Of a stretch of 64,000 bases of DNA, positions 8,133 through 17,702 are shown piece after piece. The notes under the pieces were generated by a model. The model saw only the letters and a list, made by a program, of their open reading frames with translations, made no database searches and was not told the DNA's origin. Both the position numbers and the translations under genes were made by a program. This DNA is from Pelagadaptatus sp034112445. GTDB lineage: Bacteria > Pseudomonadota > Gammaproteobacteria > Pseudomonadales > Cellvibrionaceae. The stretch covers positions 62,001 through 126,000 of the forward strand of contig JAWUVI010000022.1 of the NCBI GenBank assembly GCA_034112445.1, written 5' to 3'. Positions within the stretch are counted from its first letter, which is position 1. The number at the start of each line of letters is the position of its first letter.

Positions 8133-9449
8133 TCAATCGACATCATCGGTGATTTTACCGCGTATTACCCGTGTGATTAAAAGAACAAAAACAAAAATCA
8201 TTGGCACTGAAAAAACGGCAACATCATCAGCATTCAGGTCGATTCCAAACCATCTAGCACCAGGGATAGTGAGTTTAATTAATTCAACTAAATAATAACT
8301 CATAGCAACAACGGACAAGCTTTCTACCGTTTTTTGTAAACTGTATTGGCGACGGCTTCTGTCGTTCATAGAGGCCAATAGCTTTTGATTTTGCTGCTCA
8401 ATTGTCATATCAACTCGGGTTCGAATCAAATCGGTTGCTCGATCTATCCGGGAAGATAAATCATCCAGTCGAGTAACCACAGACATAATCGTTCTTACCG
8501 CTGGAGTAAATCGTCGCTCTAAAAAATCGCCTAATGATTGCAAACCAGGATGATTCTTTTCATCCAATTCAAGCAACCGCTTTTTAACTAATTCCGAATA
8601 GGCGAATGTCGCATTAGATCTATAATTGATTTGCGCTCTTAACCGTTCAATATGAGCTGAGAATTTAGACAATTTCCCCAGCAATACTTTTTGCTCTAGA
8701 TGCGTTTGAATGACAGGAATATTTTTTATTGCATCGCACAATGCATTATCTAATAAATTAATTTGCGAATGCGCTTTTTGACTTAATGGCAATGCTAATA
8801 GAGACATCAACCGGTAATTTTCAATCTCAAAAATACGCTGAACTAAACGCCCCATACCACATTTATTTAAAGACTTATTGTAAATTAAAACCCGTGAAAA
8901 ACCGTCATCGGCCACTTTAAAGCTGGTCCAAACCTCAGCCTCTTCGCCAGCCACATTACTGCCTATCAACCGCTGATTTTCAAATGATTGGCGTAAAACA
9001 TCTAACCCATCAACAACGTCAGGTTTATCAATAATACTGACATGGATTGCACTAACAACTTCCCCTGGAATTGAAACTAACCAATCAAAAGGTAAGCGAT
9101 CAATAGCTTTTTGTTGAAATGGTTCATTCTCCTGTTCGTGCAAAATAAACGTATAGGTAGAAAATTCAGTGTGGCGCTCCCACCGCAACTCAAACTCATT
9201 AGCGTTAGCATAAAAGCAGGTTGTATCATCCTCTGGGCAAGGGTAATTAAATTGATCACACAAGGCTTTAATGTGAGAAATTTCATCGTCAATACTGACT
9301 TTTGCATTATGCATCAAAGCCAGTTGCGACACTTGCGAGGGCGACAATAAAAAAGGAAATGGGCGGGCATGCAGCTCTTCATATAAGTCTTCGCGCCACG
9401 CCGGAACATCAACAGAAAATAGCGGAGTCATTCTCTCTAAACTGCCCAT
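8133..9449 (-). CDS. DUF3422 family membrane protein
   Basis: A 438-residue protein beginning close to the family hallmark EELHARPFPFL. A long cytoplasmic, partly coiled-coil body (about residues 230-370) is followed by two C-terminal membrane segments (about 375-395 and 408-430). This matches DUF3422, described only as a conserved membrane-anchored family. The start could also be Met7 (9431). It lies 7 bp after trpC on the same strand, so it is probably read from the trp transcript. No function is established. Confidence 0.85.
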   Translation of the reverse strand: MGSLERMTPLFSVDVPAWREDLYEELHARPFPFLLSPSQVSQLALMHNAKVSIDDEISHIKALCDQFNYPCPEDDTTCFYANANEFELRWERHTEFSTYTFILHEQENEPFQQKAIDRLPFDWLVSIPGEVVSAIHVSIIDKPDVVDGLDVLRQSFENQRLIGSNVAGEEAEVWTSFKVADDGFSRVLIYNKSLNKCGMGRLVQRIFEIENYRLMSLLALPLSQKAHSQINLLDNALCDAIKNIPVIQTHLEQKVLLGKLSKFSAHIERLRAQINYRSNATFAYSELVKKRLLELDEKNHPGLQSLGDFLERRFTPAVRTIMSVVTRLDDLSSRIDRATDLIRTRVDMTIEQQNQKLLASMNDRSRRQYSLQKTVESLSVVAMSYYLVELIKLTIPGARWFGIDLNADDVAVFSVPMIFVFVLLITRVIRGKITDDVD

Positions 9450-9456
9450 AGGTTAC

Positions 9457-10257
9457 TCAAGAACAAAACATGTCCATTAGTTTTTGGCCTGGGTCATCAG
9501 CACGCATAAAGGCTTCACCAACAAGAAAACCATGGACGTCACGCGCTCTCATAGCCGCAACATCATCTATAGTATGAATACCACTTTCGGTAATAACGAT
9601 ACGCTCCTCACCAATATCATCCAGCAAGTCGTAAGTTGTCTCTAAACGAGTACTGAAGTCATGCAAGTTGCGATTATTGATGCCAATTAATTTGTTGGGC
9701 AAACGCAATGCTAAGGCCAATTCATCGGCATCGTGAACTTCAATTAATACGTCCATACCTAGATCATGCGCCAGCGTATTTAAACGCTCTAATTGTTCAA
9801 ACGTTAAAATGGCCACAATCAGTAAAATACAATCGGCACCAATGGCGCGAGCTTCATAAACTTGGTACTCATCAATAATAAAATCTTTACGAATCACCGG
9901 CAAACTCGATGCACGACGAGCGTCTTGCAAATAACAATCAGCGCCTTGAAAGAAATCAACATCAGTCAATACCGATAAACAAGCTGCCCCACCTTTTTCA
10001 TAACTTTGTGCAATCTCGGCGGGTTGAAAATTTTCGCGAATGACGCCTTTACTCGGCGAAGCTTTTTTCACCTCAGCAATAATACCGGCATGGCCTGCTT
10101 TAATTTTGTTCTCAATGGCAGCAACAAAACCTCGAGGTGCTGACTGCTGTTTAATTAATGCATTCAACTCTTCTAGGCTGCGTTGTTGTTTATGCTCTTG
10201 GATTTCTTCTTGTTTACGTGCAACAATTTTTTCAAGCACAGTAGGGATTTTTTGCAT
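9457..10257 (-). CDS. trpC: indole-3-glycerol phosphate synthase
   Basis: TIM-barrel enzyme closing the indole ring in tryptophan synthesis (CdRP to indole-3-glycerol phosphate). The 266-residue, monofunctional form shows the catalytic and phosphate-binding segments AEVKKASPSKG, LPVIRKDFIIDEYQVYEAR, IGINNRNLHDFS and ITESGI. It is not fused to TrpF, as in Pseudomonas. It follows trpD by 12 bp. Confidence 0.97.
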   Translation of the reverse strand: MQKIPTVLEKIVARKQEEIQEHKQQRSLEELNALIKQQSAPRGFVAAIENKIKAGHAGIIAEVKKASPSKGVIRENFQPAEIAQSYEKGGAACLSVLTDVDFFQGADCYLQDARRASSLPVIRKDFIIDEYQVYEARAIGADCILLIVAILTFEQLERLNTLAHDLGMDVLIEVHDADELALALRLPNKLIGINNRNLHDFSTRLETTYDLLDDIGEERIVITESGIHTIDDVAAMRARDVHGFLVGEAFMRADDPGQKLMDMFCS

Positions 10258-10269
10258 AATTCAAACAGC

Positions 10270-11310
10270 CTATAAATCTAAGTTTAAACATTCGGTAAAG
10301 GCGGCTAGTTCATTCATTTTTTCACGAGCCAAACCGCTATCGATAGCATCTTGAGCCATAGCGACACCTTGTTTTAAATTGTCAGCAATGCCACTAACGT
10401 AAATCGCTGCGCCGGCATTGAGAGCAATAATATCTGCCGCTTTATGTGCTGTATCGCCATCACTTTTTCCAAGAGCATCTTGGATCAATGCTAGTGACTC
10501 AGCCGCACTATTCACACCCAAGCCATCCAATGATTGAGACGCGATAGAAAAATCTTCAGGTGATATATCATACTCAGTTACTGAGCCATTTTTATATTCC
10601 GCTACATGGGTCGAGCCGGCCAAAGAGATTTCATCTAAGCCATCTTGGGCATGGACTACCATAACGTGCTCACTGCCAAGACGCCCGAGCACTTCAGCCA
10701 TGATTAAACACAAGTCTTGAGCAAACACACCTATAACCTGTCGCTTAACTCCAGCCGGATTCGTCATTGGTCCCAGCATGTTAAAAATAGTACGCAAGCC
10801 TAATTCTTTGCGTGGACCAATTGCGTGTTTCATCGCACTGTGATGCGCAGGAGCAAACATAAAACCAACTCCTATAGTTTCAACACAGCGTGCTACTTGT
10901 TCTGGAGTTAACTGTAATGACACGCCAGCAGCTTCTAAAACATCAGCACTGCCGGTAGACGATGACACTGATCGATTCCCATGCTTAGCAACTTTGCCTC
11001 CCGCAGCAGCCACCACAAAAGATGCCGCCGTAGAAACATTAAATAAGTTCGCGCCATCACCACCGGTGCCACAGGTATCAACTAAATTTTCGGCATTAAT
11101 GGCAACTTTTGTCGCCAACTCTCGCATCACCGTTGCCGCACCAGTGATCTCATCAACGCTTTCACCTTTTAGGCGCAAAGCAACCAAGAACGCGCCAATT
11201 TGTGCAGACGTTGCGGCACCTGTCATAATCTGGCGCATCACCAAAATCATGTTATCCGTACTTAAATCACGGCCATCAACAACGTCGGCAAGGGCTTGTT
11301 TTATATCCAT
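10270..11310 (-). CDS. trpD: anthranilate phosphoribosyltransferase
   Basis: Transfers the phosphoribosyl group of PRPP to anthranilate. The 346 residues show the glycine-rich PRPP loop DTCGTGGDGANLFNVS, KHGNRSVSSSTGSAD, and NPAG in the anthranilate-binding region. It is separate from TrpG rather than fused to it. It lies between trpG (27 bp) and trpC (12 bp) in a four-gene cluster. Confidence 0.97.
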   Translation of the reverse strand: MDIKQALADVVDGRDLSTDNMILVMRQIMTGAATSAQIGAFLVALRLKGESVDEITGAATVMRELATKVAINAENLVDTCGTGGDGANLFNVSTAASFVVAAAGGKVAKHGNRSVSSSTGSADVLEAAGVSLQLTPEQVARCVETIGVGFMFAPAHHSAMKHAIGPRKELGLRTIFNMLGPMTNPAGVKRQVIGVFAQDLCLIMAEVLGRLGSEHVMVVHAQDGLDEISLAGSTHVAEYKNGSVTEYDISPEDFSIASQSLDGLGVNSAAESLALIQDALGKSDGDTAHKAADIIALNAGAAIYVSGIADNLKQGVAMAQDAIDSGLAREKMNELAAFTECLNLDL

Positions 11311-11337
11311 AGCTTGTCTCGTATTTATTTTTAACGA

Positions 11338-11916
11338 TTATGAGTCTAAAAAATTCTTCAACAAATCGTGACCGTGTTCGGTCAATATAGATTCCGGGTG
11401 AAACTGCACACCTTCTACGGCTAAGGTTTTATGTCGAACCCCCATAATCTCATCAACTTCACCGGAGTCCGTTTGAGTCCATGCGGTGATTTCTAAACAG
11501 TCTGGCAATGAGTTTTTATCAATCACTAACGAGTGATAACGCGTAGCTTGATAAGGGTTTTTTAAACCTCGAAAAACACCTTTATCATTATGATATATGG
11601 GAGAAGTTTTCCCGTGCATAACTTTGCCGGCACGAACAATTTTTCCGCCAAAAGCTTGGCCAATACTTTGATGCCCCAAACAAATTCCTAGTAACGGAAT
11701 TTTACCAGAAAAAGCTTCTATAACAGCCAATGAGACACCCGCCTCATTGGGAGTGCAAGGGCCAGGAGAAACAACAATTTTTTCTGGCGCCATCGCTTCA
11801 ATTTCTGCAAGGCTAATTTCATCGTTGCGCACGACTTTAACGTCGGCATTTAACTCACTTAAATACTGCACAACGTTGTAAGTGAACGAATCGTAATTAT
11901 CTATCATTAATATCAT
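11338..11916 (-). CDS. trpG: anthranilate synthase component II (glutamine amidotransferase)
   Basis: Class-I glutamine amidotransferase that supplies ammonia to TrpE. The triad is visible as Cys79 (GICLGHQ), His173 and Glu175 (QFHPES), with the oxyanion motif SPGPCTP near residue 50. A perfect AGGAGG lies nine bases before the ATG. At 192 residues it matches the TrpG/PabA type that in pseudomonads can also serve p-aminobenzoate synthesis. Its place next to trpE argues for the tryptophan role. Confidence 0.95.
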   Translation of the reverse strand: MILMIDNYDSFTYNVVQYLSELNADVKVVRNDEISLAEIEAMAPEKIVVSPGPCTPNEAGVSLAVIEAFSGKIPLLGICLGHQSIGQAFGGKIVRAGKVMHGKTSPIYHNDKGVFRGLKNPYQATRYHSLVIDKNSLPDCLEITAWTQTDSGEVDEIMGVRHKTLAVEGVQFHPESILTEHGHDLLKNFLDS

Positions 11917-11928
11917 CTGATTATCCTC

Positions 11929-13395
11929 CTACAAAACCATGTCGACAGCGCTAAAAATAGCCCGTGCTTTATTCATCGTTTCTTTCCACTCAAGCTCAGG
12001 CACTGAGTCGGCCACAACACCAGCTCCAGCTTGAACATAAAGCGTTCCGTCTTTAATAACGGCAGTACGAATGGCTATCGCTGTATCCATATTGCCATTC
12101 CATGATAAGTACCCAACAGCTCCGCCGTAGACTCCTCGCTTCTCATCTTCAAGCTCGTCGATAATTTCCATCGCCCTAATTTTGGGAGCGCCCGATAAAG
12201 TACCCGCCGGTAAAGCCGCGCGTAAAACATCCATAGCGTCCACATCATCCCTGATCGTACCCGTGACATTTGACGTGATGTGCATGACATGGGAATAACG
12301 CTCTACAACCATTTTTTCGGTCAGATTGACGGTACCAACCTTCGCTACACGGCCAACGTCATTACGACCCAGATCAATCAACATCAAGTGCTCGGCTATT
12401 TCTTTCGGATCATTAAGCATCTCTTGCTCAAGAGCCAAATCTTCTGCTTCTGAATAACCGCGACGGCGTGTTCCTGCGATAGGTCTAACCGTAACCTCGT
12501 CCCCTTCTAAGCGAGCCAAAATTTCAGGGCTAGCACCAACAACATGATGATCACCTAAGTTTAAAAAATACATGTAAGGTGATGGATTCAAACAACGTAA
12601 TGCTCGATACAAATTTAACGGCTGCGCATCAAAAGGAATCGATAAGCGCTGCGACACAACAACCTGCATAGCATCGCCGGCCATTACATAATCTTTGATT
12701 GTGTTGACGGCATTTTTAAAATTATTTTCACCAAAGCTGGACGTAAACTGCTTTTCCCTCGCTCGCTCAGCCGTTAGTTTCATCGGCGCAACATCAGGAG
12801 TAACTGAGCGAAGCTTAACTTCTAGCTCGTCTAATTTCTCCTGTGCCACATCGAAAGCATTTTCATCTTGCGGGTTAGCAAGAACGATCAAACTTAGTTT
12901 TCCCGACAAATTATCAAACACCAACACATGATCCGAAACCATCAATAATATATCCGGTGTTCCGATGGTATCTTTTGGAACCGACTCTTTTAAACGAGGC
13001 TCAACGTAGCGAACGCAGTCATAACCAAAATAGCCAACCAAACCACCGTTAAAACGCGGCATACCTTCTTGCTCAGCGACTCGATAACGTGATTTGAATT
13101 CCATGACAAACGCTAAGGGATCTTCAACCTCTAATTGCTCTACAATTTGGCCGTCGGTTTCGATGGTAATTGTATTACCCACCGCTTTTAGAATCGTTCG
13201 GGCAGGCAACCCTAGAATTGAGTATTGCCCCCACTTCTCGCCACCATGCACCGATTCAAAGAGATAAGAATAAGGACCTTGTGCCAACTTTAAATAACTG
13301 GACAGAGGTGTATCTAAATCGGCTAACACCTCACGCATCAAAGGAATACGATTATAACCTTGAGCTGTAAGCTCAATAAATTTTTCTGGGGACAT
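11929..13395 (-). CDS. trpE: anthranilate synthase component I
   Basis: Chorismate-utilising enzyme that makes anthranilate, the committed step to tryptophan. The 488 residues carry an N-terminal regulatory region including YLFESVHGG, equivalent to the LLES-type tryptophan-feedback site, and a C-terminal catalytic domain with PIAGTRRRG, DLGRNDVGRV and GTLSGAPKIRAMEIIDELE. It is first in the trpE-trpG-trpD-trpC cluster. I found no tandem-Trp leader peptide upstream, so classical attenuation is not apparent. Confidence 0.97.
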   Translation of the reverse strand: MSPEKFIELTAQGYNRIPLMREVLADLDTPLSSYLKLAQGPYSYLFESVHGGEKWGQYSILGLPARTILKAVGNTITIETDGQIVEQLEVEDPLAFVMEFKSRYRVAEQEGMPRFNGGLVGYFGYDCVRYVEPRLKESVPKDTIGTPDILLMVSDHVLVFDNLSGKLSLIVLANPQDENAFDVAQEKLDELEVKLRSVTPDVAPMKLTAERAREKQFTSSFGENNFKNAVNTIKDYVMAGDAMQVVVSQRLSIPFDAQPLNLYRALRCLNPSPYMYFLNLGDHHVVGASPEILARLEGDEVTVRPIAGTRRRGYSEAEDLALEQEMLNDPKEIAEHLMLIDLGRNDVGRVAKVGTVNLTEKMVVERYSHVMHITSNVTGTIRDDVDAMDVLRAALPAGTLSGAPKIRAMEIIDELEDEKRGVYGGAVGYLSWNGNMDTAIAIRTAVIKDGTLYVQAGAGVVADSVPELEWKETMNKARAIFSAVDMVL

Positions 13396-13738
13396 ATTTA
13401 CGCTCTAGCGTTGAAATCAGTAACGAATGCAGTATTAACAGCTGCACAAAAAAACGGAGTTATAGAAACTCAAAGAAAGGTAATTGACGCCATCGCTCAC
13501 CGACAGATAAATCGATGGTCGCGCCAATAATAACTGATTTTTTAATACTCACATGCGTACCCAATGACATCTTAATAACTGAATAAAATATGGGCTCAGT
13601 GTAACCACTCCATAACCAACTGTACAGCACGTGAACCGGCCTTATTATAAAAATAAGCCCACCGTTTGTGTGTGCTTAGCCATACCTTTATGATGGTCAA
13701 TAGACATTCTGCTTTTTACCCCTAACCAGGCCTATCTT
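13396..13738. other. divergent intergenic region between trpE and the esterase gene
   Basis: The 343 bases hold no convincing gene. The minus-strand side must carry the trpE promoter, but I could not pick out clear boxes or a leader peptide. On the plus strand TTTGTG (13665-13670) and TATGAT (13689-13694), 18 bp apart, could serve the esterase gene. A small A/T-rich inverted repeat (CTTATT/AATAAG) lies at about 13641-13657. In Pseudomonas gph and rpe follow trpE; gph is absent here. Confidence 0.45.
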
Positions 13739-15034
13739 ATGGATTGGATTATTACTTTTCTAGCTGCTTTTAATTTGATTTCAATGTACTCCATTTATCA
13801 AGACAGACAAACCAGCCGTATTATTCCACCATGGACTCTGTTTGCTCACTCCCTTATCACCTCTGAACTTTCCTGGCTGTGGCTTCCGGTTCAGGTGATC
13901 ACCAGCTCGGTACTTATTTATTTTGGCGCACTTTCAAGCATGTTAGGCACACTGGCATTTATTGCTTTATTTATTAGCTGGGGAGGCTTAGTTAAAAGCA
14001 TAGATCTAGCATTTAAAGCAGCCCACCTTACCGAAGCAGCCATCACTGAAGAGCTGGGTAATGATTATCAGAAGGACATACCCAAATCGATACAGCAAAA
14101 ACTAGAAACCAGAACCAAGTTTAGCGACTGGGCAAACCCACTTAAAATGCGCAAACCTGGCGTTGAAAAAATCAAAAATATTTCATATGGGCCATTAGGA
14201 ATTCGACAAAAACTAGACATCTACCGCCCAAAAAATATGCCCGCAGAAGGCTGTCCGGTTTTACTACAAATTCACGGCGGCGCATGGATGATTGGATCAA
14301 AAGACCATCAAGCTCTACCCCTTATGTATCACATGGCCAACAATGGCTGGATTTGTGTGGCCATTAATTATCGACTCAGCCCAAGTGTTGAATTTCCAAC
14401 CCATATAGAAGACTGTAAACGAGCTCTAGCTTGGATTAAAACTGAAGGTAAAAAATACGGTATGAACAGCGATTTTGTGGCCATTACTGGGGGATCTGCG
14501 GGCGGTCATTTAACCGCTCTGATGGGTTTGACGGAGAATATGCCTGAACTGCAAACCGAACTCAAAGGTATCGACACGTCAGTACAAGCAGCCGTACCTT
14601 TTTATGGCATTTATGACTTTTTAGCTCGCTATGATCATCCCAGTCGCAACTTACTGATTCGCTTTCTTCGCAATAGAGTTATCTTCAGCTCTCCAGAAGA
14701 CAACCCTGAGCTCTGGGAGTTAGCATCACCCATATCGCACATACATGAGAACTCACCCCCGTTTATGATCATACAAGGTGAAATTGACAGCTTAGCAGCC
14801 GTAACAGGCGCACGTATTTTTCATAAAAAATTAAAAGAAATTTCGAATAACCCCGCTATATATCTTGAACTTCCTGGCGCCGAACACGCATTTGATAGCT
14901 TTCATTCGCCAAGAACGGACCCAGTAATAAAAGGCATCCATAGATTTTTAGAGCGAACCAGATTCGAGCACAAGCAATCGACAACAAAGACATTAGCAGA
15001 GAAGAAGCCCAAAAAAGAAACGGCCGAAGTTTAA
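13739..15034 (+). CDS. membrane-anchored alpha/beta hydrolase (HSL/esterase type)
   Basis: The 431-residue protein starts with hydrophobic segments (about residues 3-19 and 45-80) that should anchor it in the inner membrane. A hormone-sensitive-lipase-type hydrolase domain follows. Visible are the oxyanion motif LLQIHGGAW, the nucleophile elbow GGSAGG and a candidate catalytic His in GAEHAFD, so carboxylesterase activity is likely. The C-terminal tail is lysine-rich. The gene stands alone on the plus strand between trpE and rpe, where gph would be expected. Its substrate is unknown. Confidence 0.85.
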   Translation: MDWIITFLAAFNLISMYSIYQDRQTSRIIPPWTLFAHSLITSELSWLWLPVQVITSSVLIYFGALSSMLGTLAFIALFISWGGLVKSIDLAFKAAHLTEAAITEELGNDYQKDIPKSIQQKLETRTKFSDWANPLKMRKPGVEKIKNISYGPLGIRQKLDIYRPKNMPAEGCPVLLQIHGGAWMIGSKDHQALPLMYHMANNGWICVAINYRLSPSVEFPTHIEDCKRALAWIKTEGKKYGMNSDFVAITGGSAGGHLTALMGLTENMPELQTELKGIDTSVQAAVPFYGIYDFLARYDHPSRNLLIRFLRNRVIFSSPEDNPELWELASPISHIHENSPPFMIIQGEIDSLAAVTGARIFHKKLKEISNNPAIYLELPGAEHAFDSFHSPRTDPVIKGIHRFLERTRFEHKQSTTKTLAEKKPKKETAEV

Positions 15035-15044
15035 GTTTCGGCCG
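15021..15044 (-). terminator. intrinsic terminator of rpe inside the end of the esterase gene
   Basis: The 8-bp inverted repeat CGGCCGAA (15021-15028) / TTCGGCCG (15037-15044) spans the last codons and stop of the convergent esterase gene. Read on the minus strand it is followed by TTTCTTTTTT, so it should terminate rpe transcription. Confidence 0.7.
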
Positions 15045-15067
15045 ACTCTATTTTGAAGATGTATTAT

Positions 15068-15757
15068 TTACGCTAACGCCAGCTCTGATCTTAATGCAGC
15101 AATAGCATCTTGATAATTTTCTTTGCCAAAGATAGCCGAGCCCGCCACAAAGGTATCAGCTCCAGCAGCGGCTATCGCTCGAATATTATCAGCAGTAACG
15201 CCACCATCCACTTCTAGACGAATGGACTGGCGAGTCGGATCAGAAACCATAATTTCATCTATCGCTGCTCTCGCTTCTTTTAATTTATCCAGTGTATAAG
15301 GAATAAATTTCTGCCCACCAAAACCTGGGTTTACTGACATCAACAACAACATATCCAACTGCGGCAACACATGACGAATACCGTCAATAGAGACCGCAGG
15401 ATTTAACACGAGGCCAGCCTCACAACCAGCTTGCTTAATAAGCTGTATAGAGCGATCAACATGCCGCGAAGCATCTGGATGAAAAGTAATGATACTGGCA
15501 CCGGCATCAGCAAACTGGCCAATTAAGTCATCAACCGGCTCAACCATTAGGTGCACATCAATTGGGGCCGTAATACCATAATCACGCAGGGCTTTGCACA
15601 CCATTGGCCCAATGGTTAAATTAGGCACATAGTGATTATCCATCACATCAAAATGAACGATATCCGCACCGGCAGATAAAACAGATTCAACTTCTTCTCC
15701 TAATCGAGCAAAGTCTGCCGCTAATATAGATGGGGCAATTTTAAAATCTTGTCGCAT
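15068..15757 (-). CDS. rpe: ribulose-phosphate 3-epimerase
   Basis: Metal-dependent TIM-barrel enzyme of the pentose phosphate pathway, interconverting D-ribulose 5-phosphate and D-xylulose 5-phosphate. The 229-residue protein has the standard segments IAPSILAADFARLG, DIVHFDVMDNHYVPN, DVHLMVEP, MSVNPGFGGQ and EVDGGV. Rpe often lies beside trp genes and gph in gammaproteobacteria; gph is absent here. Confidence 0.97.
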   Translation of the reverse strand: MRQDFKIAPSILAADFARLGEEVESVLSAGADIVHFDVMDNHYVPNLTIGPMVCKALRDYGITAPIDVHLMVEPVDDLIGQFADAGASIITFHPDASRHVDRSIQLIKQAGCEAGLVLNPAVSIDGIRHVLPQLDMLLLMSVNPGFGGQKFIPYTLDKLKEARAAIDEIMVSDPTRQSIRLEVDGGVTADNIRAIAAAGADTFVAGSAIFGKENYQDAIAALRSELALA

Positions 15758-15795
15758 AATTTACCTGCTCTTGAAACATGTTTATGGGGATATTA

Positions 15796-16980
15796 ATGAA
15801 GAACGCTCATTGTACTGAAATAACTCGTTTTCTCCCACACGCAAAACCCTTCTATTTTCAAATTTTGTTGATGTCGAGCTTAATCATAATAGGAATGACC
15901 AATGCAGTTCATGCGCAACCCCCCGCCACAGAGCCTAACGTAGACTCTCAAAAAGTAGACTCTCAAACCGAAAAAACACTGCTCGACACAGCAGAAAAAC
16001 GCTCCATGACCCTGCTGTCAAAAGAGCTTAAAGATCAAGAGACGGTCGTCTGGCTTAACGCCATTGACGGAGAATTTCTCTCTCTTTACGAGCAAGAGTG
16101 GACCAGCAACCCTTTCGGCGCTGTATTAATCCTGCATGCCGAAGGCCAACACGCCAACTGGCCTAACACCATAGAATTAATACGCTCGTCGCTTCCACAA
16201 TATGGCTGGTCAACCCTATCAACGAGCTTACCTGACCCAGATCTAGTAGCCATACCGGCAAGAAAAATAAACGCAATAAGCGCCTCCCCCAAATCCCCCG
16301 AGACTCAAGAGCAAGCCAACTCGGAGGTTAAAATAAACTCAGCCACTGAAATAGACACAAAATTAAAGTCTGAAAAAGGTGAAGACAATGAAATATTCGA
16401 TGAAGATAAAGGCGACGTGGATGATGGCAGCATAGAGTTAAAGGACCAGACCAGCACCCCTGAAGAAACTGAAAAGCCCCGATTTGCCACAGAGGACATA
16501 GCTAACAGTCGAATAGAATCAGCCATTGAATACCTTAACAATCAGGGCATTTATAACATTGTATTACTTGGTGATGGCGTTGGCGCCGCTAGGGCCGGCA
16601 ACTTTCTTGGAAGCCTGCCAACAGCAGACCCACAAAATCCAGACCAAAAAATCATCAAACCCGTCAGAGCTGTCGTCATCATTAATGCTCGAAATAATTC
16701 ACCACGCGGAGACATCAATTTGATGTCCAGCCTCTACGACCCCGAAGTAGCCACTACTGATATTTATTTTGGCACCCATGAAAATGATATTTTTGAAAGC
16801 CACAGCCGCAAAAAATTTGCCTCTCGCAATGGCTTTAAAGTCTACCAGCAAATCCGCCTACCGGAGTTGTCTCACAACACAGCTCAAGGAGAAAACCGCC
16901 TTTCCAGAAGAATTCGCGGTTTTCTACAAAAATACGCAAAAGGAGTGAAAATAGACAACGCTATTGTTAATCGTAAATAA
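15796..16980 (+). CDS. DUF3530 family protein, secreted alpha/beta-hydrolase-like
   Basis: The family is predicted to have an alpha/beta-hydrolase-like fold. From the ATG at 15796 (GGGGA six bases upstream) the protein has 394 residues with a signal peptide (hydrophobic run ending near AVHAQ). An acidic, low-complexity linker lies at about residues 165-230. Two further in-frame ATGs lie up to 18 bases upstream. The position of the nucleophile elbow reads LLGDGVGAA, without the serine of GxSxG, so ordinary esterase catalysis is doubtful. The stop is only 7 bp from the convergent murU. Confidence 0.75.
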   Translation: MKNAHCTEITRFLPHAKPFYFQILLMSSLIIIGMTNAVHAQPPATEPNVDSQKVDSQTEKTLLDTAEKRSMTLLSKELKDQETVVWLNAIDGEFLSLYEQEWTSNPFGAVLILHAEGQHANWPNTIELIRSSLPQYGWSTLSTSLPDPDLVAIPARKINAISASPKSPETQEQANSEVKINSATEIDTKLKSEKGEDNEIFDEDKGDVDDGSIELKDQTSTPEETEKPRFATEDIANSRIESAIEYLNNQGIYNIVLLGDGVGAARAGNFLGSLPTADPQNPDQKIIKPVRAVVIINARNNSPRGDINLMSSLYDPEVATTDIYFGTHENDIFESHSRKKFASRNGFKVYQQIRLPELSHNTAQGENRLSRRIRGFLQKYAKGVKIDNAIVNRK

Positions 16981-16987
16981 GAGAGCG

Positions 16988-17683
16988 TTAACCACTCAAC
17001 AATGATTTCAACTTATCAAGGCGTTCTGGGGTACCTACATCAATCCAACTGCCGCGATAAACCTGAGCTGTTAACGCATGATTAGCCATGGCCCACTTAA
17101 ACACTTCCAATAATGGATACTTTTCTCGGCTGAACGGGTATCGCGTTATTAAGTCCGGAGACAGAACACTTACACCGCTAAAGGTATAACCCGCCTGCCC
17201 ATCAGGGATCGGACACAATTCAGAAACTTCAAGCTCCCCATTGGCAACAGCAAAATCTCCGCCGGCCTTAAACTCAGGATTCGGCACTAGCACCAAATGC
17301 CCCAATCCATTTTTAGGCAGCTTCATATTCAACAGTGGGGATAAAGGACAATCAGTCCAAACATCACCATTAACCAATAAAAAAGGCTCACAACCTAACA
17401 ACTCTAACGCATATTGAATTGCGCCTGCAGTCTCTAATGGCTCACTTTCAACAGAATAACGGATGGATAAATCAAACTCGGAGCCATCACCCAACGCATC
17501 TTGAATCATCTGCCCCAGGTAAGACACGTTAATCACCACTTCAGTAAAACCAGCGGCTTTAAGTCGGCGTAAGTGGTGAACAATTAGAGGTTGGCCAGCA
17601 ACGGGGAGAAGTGGTTTAGGTAAATGATCGGTTAACGGTCGCATTCGCTTACCCAGACCAGCGGCCAAAATCATGGCCTTCAA
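16988..17683 (-). CDS. murU: N-acetylmuramate-1-phosphate uridylyltransferase (MurU)
   Basis: Nucleotidyltransferase of the cell-wall recycling shortcut found in pseudomonads, making UDP-MurNAc from MurNAc-1-phosphate and UTP. It shows the signature MILAAGLGKRMRPLT followed by KPLLPVAGQPL, VNGDVW near the metal site and WIDVGTPERL at the C-terminus. At 231 residues it is the short, single-domain form. It lies 19 bp downstream of the kinase gene that makes its substrate, which supports the MurU call over a generic sugar nucleotidyltransferase. Confidence 0.88.
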   Translation of the reverse strand: MKAMILAAGLGKRMRPLTDHLPKPLLPVAGQPLIVHHLRRLKAAGFTEVVINVSYLGQMIQDALGDGSEFDLSIRYSVESEPLETAGAIQYALELLGCEPFLLVNGDVWTDCPLSPLLNMKLPKNGLGHLVLVPNPEFKAGGDFAVANGELEVSELCPIPDGQAGYTFSGVSVLSPDLITRYPFSREKYPLLEVFKWAMANHALTAQVYRGSWIDVGTPERLDKLKSLLSG

Positions 17684-17702
17684 AAACTAAGCCTCCGCAA
17701 AA

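Noticed and set aside
13396..13500. Possible trp leader peptide upstream of trpE
   Set aside because: No short frame with tandem Trp codons and no attenuator-type hairpin with a T-run on the minus strand.
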